From assembly GCA_032355985.1 (NCBI GenBank), contig JAUKVZ010000006.1, forward strand, positions 205,312 through 269,311: 64,000 bases of DNA. Reading direction: 5' to 3'. Of this stretch, positions 56,734 through 64,000 are shown piece by piece. The position numbers were made by a program, and so were the translations under genes. A model generated the notes under the pieces. The model was not told the origin of the DNA. It was given only the letters and a program-made list of their open reading frames with translations, and ran no database searches. Positions within the stretch are counted from its first letter, which is position 1, and each line of letters begins with the position of its first letter. Origin of the DNA: Sarcodiotheca gaudichaudii. Taxonomy: Eukaryota; Rhodophyta; Florideophyceae; Gigartinales; Solieriaceae.

Positions 56734-57486
56734 TTAGCTCATCGTGAGGCCGCCATCAACACAGATGGTCTGGCCTGTGAGATATCCGGCGCCATCGGAG
56801 GACACGTAGGCGACGGCCTCGGCGATATCCTCCACGACGCCCAGGCGGCTGCATGCCGTGGACTTGCGGACGGTCTCGACGACCGACTCTGGAAGATTTG
56901 AGGTCATATCGGTCTGGATGAATCCGGGCGCGATGACATTGGCGGTGACGCCCTTGCCTCCGAGCTCGCGGGCGATGGACTTTGTCATGCCGATGAGTCC
57001 GGCCTTGGCGGCGGCGTAGTTGGCCTGTCCGGCGTTGCCGATGACGCCTGAGGTGGAGCCGATATTGACAATGCGTCCGAACTTGTTTCGCATCATCGCG
57101 CGGGCGGCGCTGCGGCAGGCGATGAAAGCCGCACGCAGGTTGACGTTGACGACGGCGTCCCATTCTTCATCGCTCATGCGAAGGACGAGGTTGTCGCGTG
57201 TGATGCCGGCGTTGTTGACGACGATGTCGAGGCGACCTTCATCGGTGATGGTCTGTTCGACGGCCTGCTGCCATGCCTGGGCGTCTGCGATATCCACCGC
57301 GCGGCAGGAGGCGGTTCCTCCGGCCTCTTCGATCTGCGCTTTGACTTCGGTGAGCGGTCCTTCACTTCGGCTGACGAGGACGACATGTCGTCCGTCGTCT
57401 GCGAGGCGCATGGCGATGGCCTTGCCGATGCCTCGGCTTGCGCCTGTGACAAGCGCGACTCGTTTCTCCTGATCGTTGGTGGACAT
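56734..57486 (-). CDS. fabG: 3-oxoacyl-ACP reductase
   Basis: 250 residues of the short-chain dehydrogenase family. NADP site TGASRGIGKAI (about 14-24), NNAG at 91-94, and catalytic Ser144, Tyr157 and Lys161 (NYAAAKAG). It reduces 3-ketoacyl-ACP in each elongation cycle. AAGGA precedes ATG 57486. Confidence 0.95.
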   Translation of the reverse strand: MSTNDQEKRVALVTGASRGIGKAIAMRLADDGRHVVLVSRSEGPLTEVKAQIEEAGGTASCRAVDIADAQAWQQAVEQTITDEGRLDIVVNNAGITRDNLVLRMSDEEWDAVVNVNLRAAFIACRSAARAMMRNKFGRIVNIGSTSGVIGNAGQANYAAAKAGLIGMTKSIARELGGKGVTANVIAPGFIQTDMTSNLPESVVETVRKSTACSRLGVVEDIAEAVAYVSSDGAGYLTGQTICVDGGLTMS

Positions 57487-57516
57487 GTGTCGAGCGTTCC
57501 TTGTGTGCTTTGCGTC

Positions 57517-58236
57517 TTAGCGTCCGCGCGGCGCGCGTCGCGTGCCGCCGCCGGAGCGACGTCGACCGCGCTTGCCTTTGCGCGCGGTCTTGTCGTCCTC
57601 GTTTTTCAGGAGCAGGAGTTCTTCGATGGATGCTTCGGTGAAACCGGTTCCGGGAATCGGGATGCCGACTGCTTCGAGCGATGCGCCGTCAAGATCGGAG
57701 GCGCGAGGGGCTGTCTGATCGGCGGTTGCAAGGCCGGAGAAGATCCACTGGTCGCCTTCGGGATGGCCTTCCCAGGCGATGAGGTAGGCGCCATCGGGCT
57801 CCTGCACGCCGAGGCCGACGGCGACTTCGTTCTCATCGCCCTGCAGGGCGACGACGCGCACGACTTCGATGCGCGATGTGGATGAATCCCATGCGCCGGT
57901 CTCTTTGAGTGTTTCGAGCACGGCGCGCATCGGGCGATCGAGCATGGCGGCGAGCTTTTCATCGTCGCCTGTCGCGACGGCGCTTGCGAGATCGGCGACG
58001 GCCTGCGCCTGCTCGGGTGTGGCGGGCGTGCGCTCGCGCGGGAACTGCACGCGCGGATCGAGCTGCAGGTTCTTCATCGGATCGACTTTTTCGACGACGG
58101 CCTGGCGCTTCATTGGCTGCGGCGCCGGCGCTTCTTCTTCCTTGCTGCAAGCGGAGAGCGCGAAGAGCGCGCAACCTGCGGCGAGGATGAGCATGCGTGT
58201 CGGAGTCGGGTTGGATCGTTCGTGTGTCATTTTCAT
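57517..58236 (-). CDS. Lipoprotein of unknown function inside the fab cluster
   Basis: 239 residues; ATG 58236 begins right after the fabD stop. A lipobox (LFALSACSK) is at about 20-28. An Ala/Pro-rich linker precedes a globular part of about 110 residues (AVADLASAVATGDDEKLAAMLDRPMRAVLETL, RIEVVRVVALQGDENEVAVGLGVQEPDGAYLIAWEG) that looks like an NTF2-like cone fold. The end is very basic (KGKRGRRRSGGGTRRAPRGR). Not part of fatty-acid enzymology; its place between fabD and fabG is unusual. Confidence 0.7.
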   Translation of the reverse strand: MKMTHERSNPTPTRMLILAAGCALFALSACSKEEEAPAPQPMKRQAVVEKVDPMKNLQLDPRVQFPRERTPATPEQAQAVADLASAVATGDDEKLAAMLDRPMRAVLETLKETGAWDSSTSRIEVVRVVALQGDENEVAVGLGVQEPDGAYLIAWEGHPEGDQWIFSGLATADQTAPRASDLDGASLEAVGIPIPGTGFTEASIEELLLLKNEDDKTARKGKRGRRRSGGGTRRAPRGR

Positions 58237-58237
58237 A

Positions 58238-59194
58238 TCAGTCACCGGCGGGCTCATTGTGGTTGGCGACCTTGATGGAGCGCTCGATGCGCCGCATCAG
58301 GCCCGAAAGCACCTTGCCTGGAGCGAGTTCGTGGTAGTCGCCCTTGACATTATCCGCAAGCCAGCGGCAACTTTCCGCCCATCGGACGGGGGCTGTGAGC
58401 TGTTCGACGAGTCTCTTTCGAATCGCTGCGCAGACATCTTCGCCTTCATCGGGGCCTGTGCCGTGCGGGACGCCTGTGACATTGGAGACGACGGGGCATG
58501 TGGGCGGGCGGATATCGATGCGTTCGAGCGCCTGCGCGAGGCGATCGGCGGCGGGCTGCATGAGCGGTGAGTGGAACGCCCCGGCGACGGACAGCTTGGT
58601 TGCGCGCAGGCTCATGTCGCCTGCGGTTTCGACGGCGCGATCGCATGCGGCGCTGTCGCCGGAGAGGACGATCTGTCCCGGCGCGTTGAAGTTTGCCATC
58701 ACCAACACATCGCCTTTGGCGCTGCGCTCGCAGACTTCGTGGGCCTGCGCTTCGTCGGCGCCGATCAGGGCGACCATGGAGCTATCGCACGCTTCGGCGG
58801 CGTCCTGCATGGCGCGGCCGCGGATGGCGACGATTTCGATGCCTTCGGCGAATGTGATCGATCCGGCGACGCAGAGCGCTGAGTATTCACCGAGGCTGAG
58901 TCCGGCGGTGGCGATGGGCGTGGCGCGGATTTCTTCGCGGCCGATCATGGCCTGGAGGCATGCGATGGATGTGGTGAAGATCGCGGGCTGTGCGATATCG
59001 GTGCGATTGAGTGTGGCTTCGGGTCCGTCGAAGCAGATCTCGGAGAGGCGGCGGCCATCGAAGCGATCGCCGAGGACTTCGTCTGCGGCGCCGAATGTGC
59101 GCGCGGCTTCGGAGGAGGCGTTGAACCAGGCGCGGCCCATGCCGACGGCCTGCGCGCCCTGTCCGGGACAAAGAATGATCTGATCTGCACTCAT
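58238..59194 (-). CDS. fabD: Malonyl-CoA--ACP transacylase
   Basis: 318 residues. It loads malonyl groups onto ACP. Start LCPGQGAQAVGMGRAW; nucleophile Ser100 in AGLSLGEYSAL; catalytic His in AGAFHSPLM. Next to fabH and the interposed lipoprotein. Confidence 0.94.
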   Translation of the reverse strand: MSADQIILCPGQGAQAVGMGRAWFNASSEAARTFGAADEVLGDRFDGRRLSEICFDGPEATLNRTDIAQPAIFTTSIACLQAMIGREEIRATPIATAGLSLGEYSALCVAGSITFAEGIEIVAIRGRAMQDAAEACDSSMVALIGADEAQAHEVCERSAKGDVLVMANFNAPGQIVLSGDSAACDRAVETAGDMSLRATKLSVAGAFHSPLMQPAADRLAQALERIDIRPPTCPVVSNVTGVPHGTGPDEGEDVCAAIRKRLVEQLTAPVRWAESCRWLADNVKGDYHELAPGKVLSGLMRRIERSIKVANHNEPAGD

Positions 59195-59239
59195 GCGTGT
59201 GTGTTCCGAATCATCGTGCGCGTGTGATGCGCGTGAGGA

Positions 59240-60265
59240 TCAGAGTTGCCAGAGACTGCTTGCCCACGTCAGACCTGCGCCGAATGCGAGCAGCATGACG
59301 CGCTGTCCTTCCTTGACTCGACCGTCCTGCCAGAGTTCGGAGAAGCAGAGCGGGACGGATCCGGCGGAGCTGTTGCCGTATTTATCGATGTTGACGTAGA
59401 GCTTTTCTTCGGGGATGCCGAAGCGTTCGCGCGCTGATTCGAGGATGCGCGCATTGGACTGATGGCAGACGAAGTGATCGACATCCTCGGGTTTCATGTT
59501 CGCTTTTTCGAGCGTCTCTTCGATGATCTCGCTGAACTTGGAGATGGCGAACTTGTAGATCTGGCGGCCGTTCATCTGCAGTTTGCCGACGATCATGTTC
59601 TTGTCGCCGGATTCGGGATCGACATCCCACGCGTGGTTGGGTCGGTAGAGATCGCGCCAGGCGGCGCCGTCTGCGTGCATGACCTGTGCGATGAGGCCCT
59701 TGTCGGTGTCGTCGGTCGCGCGGATGATGGCTGCGCCGGCGGCGTCACCGAAGAGGACGCAGATGGAGCGATCTTCGTAGTCGATGATGGAGCTCATTTC
59801 GTCTGCGCCGATGACGCCGACGGAGCGATACGAGCCGCTTTTGACCATGTCGTGCGCGACATTGAGCGAGTAGACGAACCCACAGCAGGCGGCCGTCACA
59901 TCAAAGGCGGCGGCGCCCTTGCAGCCGACGATGTCTGAGACGCGGCAGGCGACGCTTGGGACGGTCGACTCGCCGGTGCACGTGCCGATGATGAGCATGT
60001 CCAGCTCAGAGGGATCCATGCGCGCCGACTTGAGCGCCATCTTCAGCGCTTCGGCGCACATGACGCGGTTGGTCTCGCCTTTTTCAGGATCGCAGCGGCG
60101 ACGGTTGCGGATGCCTGTGCGCTGGGTGATCCATTCATCGGAGGTGTCGAGCTTTTTCTCGAACCAGGAGTTTGGAAGCTCCATGCTCGGCAGATAGTGG
60201 CCGACGCCGGCGAAGCGCACGCCGAGTTGTTCGTGCCCGTATTGACCGGCGGTGCGGAGATTCAT
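59240..60265 (-). CDS. fabH: 3-oxoacyl-ACP synthase III
   Basis: 341 residues. It starts fatty-acid synthesis from acetyl-CoA and malonyl-ACP. The nucleophile is Cys127 in DVTAACCGFVYSL; His and Asn sites are CHQSNARI and GNSSAGSVP. Overlaps plsX by 4 bases. Confidence 0.95.
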   Translation of the reverse strand: MNLRTAGQYGHEQLGVRFAGVGHYLPSMELPNSWFEKKLDTSDEWITQRTGIRNRRRCDPEKGETNRVMCAEALKMALKSARMDPSELDMLIIGTCTGESTVPSVACRVSDIVGCKGAAAFDVTAACCGFVYSLNVAHDMVKSGSYRSVGVIGADEMSSIIDYEDRSICVLFGDAAGAAIIRATDDTDKGLIAQVMHADGAAWRDLYRPNHAWDVDPESGDKNMIVGKLQMNGRQIYKFAISKFSEIIEETLEKANMKPEDVDHFVCHQSNARILESARERFGIPEEKLYVNIDKYGNSSAGSVPLCFSELWQDGRVKEGQRVMLLAFGAGLTWASSLWQL

Positions 60266-61314
60266 GCGACTTCTTTCGTGGAGACCTTTGCGGCGCCGGG
60301 ATCAACGACGGGCGCGATCTCTTCAAGTCTGCGCATGATCGCGTCGTTGACCTGTGCGTTGACGTGATCGCGCGTGGCGAGGATGGCGTTGGCGATGGTC
60401 TTTGGTTTGCTCGAGCCGTGGCAGACGACGCAGACGCCATTGACGCCGAGCAGGGGTGCGCCGCCGTATTCGTGGTAGTCCTTCTTTTTGAAGAACTCGG
60501 CCATGACGCCCTGGAACTGCATGGCGAGGTTGGGGTCGGCCTCCATCACTTCGCGCGCGATGGCGGTGAAGAGGCTCTTGGCCATGCCTTCGGCGAGCTT
60601 GAGGACGATGTTGCCGACGAAGCCATCGGTGACCACGACATCGGCGACGCCTTCCATGATGTCGCGGCCTTCGATGAATCCGACGTAGTTGAGGCCGGGA
60701 GTCTTCTCGAGCAGGGCGCGCACCTGCTGGATCATGCCGGTGCCTTTGCTCTCTTCAGAGCCGATGTTCATCTGCGCGACGCGCGGTTTTTCGATGCCTA
60801 AGACGTGCGATGCGTAGGCCTCGGCCATGACGCCGTATTGGGCCAGGTGCAGCGGGCGCGGCTCGGGGTTGGCGCCGGCGTCGCAGAGGACGCATGGGCC
60901 GCCGAAGGTGGGCAGTGTGACGGCGATGCCGGGGCGATGAACGCCTCGCAGGCGGCGCATGTGCATGGTCGCTGCGCTGACGCATGCGCCGGTGTTGCCG
61001 GCGCTCAAGACTGCATCGACGGGATCATCGACTTTGTGGCAGCCGAGGAGGGCCATTTTGACCATCGACGAGTCCAGCTTTTTGCGGACTGCATCGACGG
61101 GTTTTTCGTGCATTTCGATGACGGAGGGCGCGTGCTCGATGCGCAGACGATCGTCTTTGACGCCGTATTCATGGAGGGCGTCTTCGATGAGGTCTTTGGG
61201 ACCGACGAGGATGAGTTGATCGTCAGGGCTGAGCCGCTGAAGCGCCTCGATGCAACCTTTCAGGATCGCGTCGGGGGCGTCATCGCCTCCCATGACGTCG
61301 ACGGCAAGGCGCAT
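60262..61314 (-). CDS. plsX: Phosphate acyltransferase
   Basis: 350 residues. It makes acyl-phosphate from acyl-ACP, the first step toward membrane phospholipid with PlsY. RLAVDVMGGDDAP starts the protein; VLCDAGANPEPRPLHLAQ and VVTDGFVGNIVLKLAEG are family hallmarks. The start lies 6 bases after the rpmF stop. Confidence 0.95.
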   Translation of the reverse strand: MRLAVDVMGGDDAPDAILKGCIEALQRLSPDDQLILVGPKDLIEDALHEYGVKDDRLRIEHAPSVIEMHEKPVDAVRKKLDSSMVKMALLGCHKVDDPVDAVLSAGNTGACVSAATMHMRRLRGVHRPGIAVTLPTFGGPCVLCDAGANPEPRPLHLAQYGVMAEAYASHVLGIEKPRVAQMNIGSEESKGTGMIQQVRALLEKTPGLNYVGFIEGRDIMEGVADVVVTDGFVGNIVLKLAEGMAKSLFTAIAREVMEADPNLAMQFQGVMAEFFKKKDYHEYGGAPLLGVNGVCVVCHGSSKPKTIANAILATRDHVNAQVNDAIMRRLEEIAPVVDPGAAKVSTKEVA

Positions 61315-61320
61315 GCGGGA

Positions 61321-61503
61321 TCAGGCCTCATCGCGCGGCTTGAGCAGAAGACCCGGGCGAACGTAGCCGCAGGTATTACAGGCGCGATGGGGCAGTTTCG
61401 TGGCGCCGCAGTTCGGGCAGACGGCGGTGTTGACGCCGCGGAGCGCGAGATGGTTGCGGCGTCTCCTTGTGCGCCCGTGGCTTGTGCGATGGGTGGGATG
61501 CAT
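61321..61503 (-). CDS. rpmF: Ribosomal protein L32
   Basis: 60 residues, basic N-terminus (MHPTHRTSHGRTRRRRNHL) and the zinc-binding pair CPNCG and CNTCGYVRPG. GAGGT precedes ATG 61503. First gene of the rpmF-plsX-fab cluster; the yceD (DUF177) gene that often sits before it is not seen. Confidence 0.92.
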   Translation of the reverse strand: MHPTHRTSHGRTRRRRNHLALRGVNTAVCPNCGATKLPHRACNTCGYVRPGLLLKPRDEA

Positions 61504-62039
61504 GAGCGGGACCTCTGACTGCGGAACGGACTTTGTTGACGCCGCGAGCTGATTGTGAGCTTGATGCGGCGGGGCGCTGATCAGCGCGGGGGATGACTGT
61601 AGGCGAACGTTGCGGATTCTGCCCTGCGCCGTCTCACCGGGTGGGGGAGAAGGGGCGTGGGTGGCTGGAATCCATCCTTATATAGAGGCTGGTTGGGATG
61701 TCCCTCGCCGCGGCCTGGGGGCATCGGCGGGCGGGGGAAATTATCCGTGGGGGGTGATTCTGTCAATGTGCGTGGAGGGGTGGGGGCCCTGATTCGGGGG
61801 CTGGGGGCTGTGAGGGGGGGTTGTTCAGATTCCGGTTGGTGGGGGCGGGGTGTGGGTAGGGGGGAGCTCGTGATCAGGGGAACAGGTGATTCCGCCTGCG
61901 GCGGATCTTCGACCCTCCTTCGGCGGAACTGCGACAGGTGATCGGCTCGCCTTTTGATGGGCGAGCCGTGGTGCTACACTCTGCCGTCTGCACTGGCCCG
62001 GGCGTGGTTTGTTTGCCGCCTGTCGCGCCGGATGCGATT
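61504..62039. other. Gene-free region with G-runs and the tRNA-Lys promoter
   Basis: About 535 bases. The plus strand at 61777-61820 has at least five G-runs of four to seven (spaced 1, 9, 2 and 6 bases), enough for a G-quadruplex. A hairpin GGCTCGCC / GGCGAGCC lies at about 61944-61967. TACACT at 61975-61980 with TTTTGA 17 bases earlier could be the tRNA-Lys promoter. No protein gene is credible. Confidence 0.4.
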
Positions 62040-62046
62040 GCCCCTC

Positions 62047-62088
<42 letters not shown>

Positions 62089-62112
62089 AAGGTTCGAGTC
62101 CTTCGGGGGGCA
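62040..62112 (+). tRNA. tRNA-Lys (CTT anticodon)
   Basis: 73 bases, CCA not encoded. Acceptor GCCCCTC pairs with GGGGGGC (one T:G pair); D arm GCTC-AATTGGCA-GAGC; anticodon stem GCTGA/TCAGC with loop CTCTTAA, anticodon CTT at 62073-62075; T arm GAAGG-TTCGAGT-CCTTC; discriminator A. Confidence 0.95.
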
Positions 62113-62222
62113 TTGTCCATTCCGGGTTTACTCCGGATGCGCTACCGATCGAGCGACCTTAGGTCCAACTGACCGAACTCGCTTTCGTGGTGTTGTGTGG
62201 GCTGGGAGATATTCTCGCGCTG

Positions 62223-63149
62223 ATGGCGAAACGCCCTAACAAGATCCGGGATGAGCGCCAGCGGATTGAACTGGTCAAACGTTTGACGATCACAGCGCTT
62301 GTGTCTCGCGATGAGCTTCTTGATCGACTTGTGCTCAAGGGCGGGAATGCGATTGCACATACCGGTGCTGTTGCAGTTCGCAGTTCTCTTGATGTCGATT
62401 TCTCCATCGACGGATCTCTGGAAGAATTAGGGTCGATCGACGAGCTCCGAATTCTATTTGAGGGTTTGCTCGTGGACTCGTTCCAGGCAGAGCAACTTCG
62501 TGTCTTTGATGTGGCGCTTGAGCGGAGGCCTCCCAATCTTCGAGAAGATGTTCTGGGGGATTTCTGGGGTGGGTATCAACTCGTGTTCAAGGTTCTCGAC
62601 CAAGACACATACGACCGGTTGGGCAACGACGACAATCGGAGAAGGCAGGCGATCGAAGTTGGCCCTTCCGGGCGTCGCAAGTTCACCGTAGATCTGAGCA
62701 AGCACGAATTCTGCGATGACAAGCAACTTACGGAGATAGATGGCTACGATGTCTATGTTTACTCAGACCGAATGTTCGTCTGTGAGAAGATACGAGCGAT
62801 CTGCCAGCAGATGCCTGAGTATCGCAAGCTCGTAAAGAGCTCATCAGCCAGCTCTCGCGCAAGGGACTTCTTCGACATTCACCACGTGGTAACCACACTC
62901 GAAGTTGAGATGAACAACGACGAATTCTGGATTGTCCTGCAGCAAGTGTTTGCAGCGAAGAAGGTTCCGCTCCAATTGCTTGGGAGAATCAATGAGAATC
63001 GAGAGTTTCACCGAGATGATTTCGCATCCGTTGAAAGCACGGTCTCTTCAGAAGTGGATCTCTTGTCGTTCGATGAGTATGTCGATTTCCTCATCGATCA
63101 GTTGGCGCCTTTAGAGACCAGGTGGGTAGAAGACCCTCCATCTACCTGA
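62223..63149 (+). CDS. AbiEii-type nucleotidyltransferase (toxin-family) protein
   Basis: 308 residues from ATG 62223; an in-frame GTG at 62187 is possible. The nucleotidyltransferase core is LVLKGGNAIAHTG followed by SSLDVDFSI, with the metal-binding pair Asp57 and Asp59. Later segments (YVYSDRMFVCEKIRAICQQMPEY, SSRARDFFDIHHVV) match the AbiEii/AbiGii family, where Lys and the RxxDxxDI region are conserved. In type IV toxin-antitoxin pairs this partner blocks growth by modifying RNA; here the partner gene runs in the opposite direction. It has not been shown to be toxic. Confidence 0.8.
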   Translation: MAKRPNKIRDERQRIELVKRLTITALVSRDELLDRLVLKGGNAIAHTGAVAVRSSLDVDFSIDGSLEELGSIDELRILFEGLLVDSFQAEQLRVFDVALERRPPNLREDVLGDFWGGYQLVFKVLDQDTYDRLGNDDNRRRQAIEVGPSGRRKFTVDLSKHEFCDDKQLTEIDGYDVYVYSDRMFVCEKIRAICQQMPEYRKLVKSSSASSRARDFFDIHHVVTTLEVEMNNDEFWIVLQQVFAAKKVPLQLLGRINENREFHRDDFASVESTVSSEVDLLSFDEYVDFLIDQLAPLETRWVEDPPST

Positions 63150-63986
63150 ATACTCCTTTTCCTTCAATCCATATGTCAGGTAGAAGTCGAGCTTGAGCTC
63201 CTTCTTTTGCAGTAGTTCGAGGCGACGGTCTTCATAAGCGCCGGAGTGATCCATATAGAAGCCAATCGCCTGTTCGTAGGGATACACAAAATCCATTTTT
63301 CGCAGTGTCGCAATGAGTCGGTTTACTTGCACTCTTTCTGCGGCTCGGCGAAATGCCTCTAGGACTTCTCGTACACCGCCGGAGTATGCGGGCCTCACAG
63401 TGATGTCGATCAGTGTTCGCTCCAGTCCGGTGACGCGAATTGGATTGCCATCGAAGTCTTCGGCATCGTTGACGTCGAGATCACCAGTGTGCTTTCCATT
63501 CAGCAAGCAGAGCTTCTTTCGACCGAGAGGAGCGATGTTTTTGCTCATGCGCTGTTTGCCCCGAAAGGCCCTATCAACCGTTTCTTGGGTTGGTGCAACC
63601 TGTGGCTTCGGTTGTGGTCTCTGTTCGTGATTGACGTAGATCATCTCAGGAACTTGGTCGGTGAGTTCATGGAACTGCATCGCGCTGTAGTGGGAGAGGT
63701 ATGCTCGTGGCTTCACTGCGCATGCAATGCAGATATCTGACACTTCTCCCCAGATGAATAGAGTCTCTGGCCGGTGAGGGAGTTGTAGTCGAAGTCGGCG
63801 CAGTTTCGAGTTCTTTCGCAGGTACTCGATGAACTCGTCTAGTTTCATCGACATGGGCAGTCTCCAGGCATCGCGATTGGCGTCGAATATGCGCCCAAGC
63901 TCCGTGTGCTTGAAGACTGGCCTGCGTTGAGCGTCGAGAGTTCCAACGATGTCTTGCTTCGCGATGGAGATCCTAGATCTAGCCAT
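63111..63986 (-). CDS. AbiEi-like antitoxin/regulator protein
   Basis: 291 residues, AAAGG before ATG 63986. The N-terminal 75 residues (IVGTLDAQRRPVFKHTELGRIFDANRDAWRLP, FIEYLRKNSKLRRLRLQLP) look like a winged helix; the following PRAYLSHYSAMQFHELTDQ and IRVTGLERTLIDITVRPAYSGGVREVLEAF are typical of AbiEi antitoxin-family proteins. Its 3' end overlaps the AbiEii-like gene by 39 bases, tail to tail. It probably neutralises the AbiEii-like partner or represses its own gene. Confidence 0.75.
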   Translation of the reverse strand: MARSRISIAKQDIVGTLDAQRRPVFKHTELGRIFDANRDAWRLPMSMKLDEFIEYLRKNSKLRRLRLQLPHRPETLFIWGEVSDICIACAVKPRAYLSHYSAMQFHELTDQVPEMIYVNHEQRPQPKPQVAPTQETVDRAFRGKQRMSKNIAPLGRKKLCLLNGKHTGDLDVNDAEDFDGNPIRVTGLERTLIDITVRPAYSGGVREVLEAFRRAAERVQVNRLIATLRKMDFVYPYEQAIGFYMDHSGAYEDRRLELLQKKELKLDFYLTYGLKEKEYSGRWRVFYPPGL

Positions 63987-64000
63987 TGGAGTGACCTTTC

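Noticed and set aside
1-64000. CRISPR arrays, rRNA genes, insertion sequences or prophage genes
   Set aside because: No regularly spaced repeats, no rRNA-like stretches and no transposase, integrase or phage structural genes were seen.

Overview
The window looks like a chromosomal segment of a Gram-negative-type Planctomycetota bacterium, most probably class Phycisphaerae. The evidence is GC-rich coding DNA, secreted proteins that end in a P-[ATSG]-[PA]-G turn, a hydrophobic stretch and an Arg-rich tail, dockerin-type calcium repeats on secreted proteins, a fused LpxC-FabZ, a B12-dependent ribonucleotide reductase, paired ECF sigma/anti-sigma genes and a VIT/von Willebrand A lipoprotein. This placement rests on gene content only; there is no rRNA in the window.

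Layout. Positions 1-5.9 kb: secreted PAPG-tail proteins, a dockerin/cohesin-like matrixin protease and purD. 6-13.3 kb: a UvrD/PcrA helicase, dcd and nrdJ (DNA repair and dNTP supply). 13.9-20.3 kb: an LVIVD-repeat dockerin protein, an OprB-like porin, a class C beta-lactamase-fold lipoprotein, DUF1579 and DUF456 proteins. 20.3-28.3 kb: smc, a FlgI-domain lipoprotein, a membrane-anchored helix-turn-helix protein and a divergent metallophosphoesterase. 28.3-30.1 kb: a gene-poor kilobase, an anomalous long-variable-arm tRNA and two small genes. 30.3-36.8 kb: the outer-membrane/lipid A cluster bamA-ompH-lpxD-lpxC/fabZ-lpxA. 37.1-42.9 kb: an ECF sigma/anti-sigma pair, purB, a SPOR-like lipoprotein and a FlgM-like protein. 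44-48.4 kb: a four-gene operon of ECF sigma factor, anti-sigma factor with an exported dockerin, cohesin-like secreted protein and VIT/VWA lipoprotein. 49.4-53.6 kb: an OPT-family transporter with a partner membrane protein, and a lone FliN-type protein. 54.4-61.5 kb: the fatty-acid cluster rpmF-plsX-fabH-fabD-(lipoprotein)-fabG-acpP-fabF. 62-64 kb: tRNA-Lys(CTT) followed by a tail-to-tail AbiEii/AbiEi-like pair.

How the genes work together. The fab/plsX cluster makes acyl-ACP, which the lpx cluster uses for lipid A, while BamA and the OmpH/Skp-like chaperone assemble outer-membrane proteins such as the OprB porin. This is strong evidence for a genuine outer membrane. PurD and PurB serve purine synthesis; Dcd and NrdJ serve dNTP supply. 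The two ECF operons probably sense the envelope.

The observations most worth following are (1) a leucine-type, long-variable-arm tRNA carrying a UGC (alanine-codon) anticodon without the G3:U70 alanine identity pair; (2) an anti-sigma factor whose exported end is a dockerin, followed immediately by a cohesin-like secreted protein and a VWA lipoprotein, suggesting cohesin-dockerin control of a sigma factor; and (3) a convergent AbiE-type pair beside tRNA-Lys.
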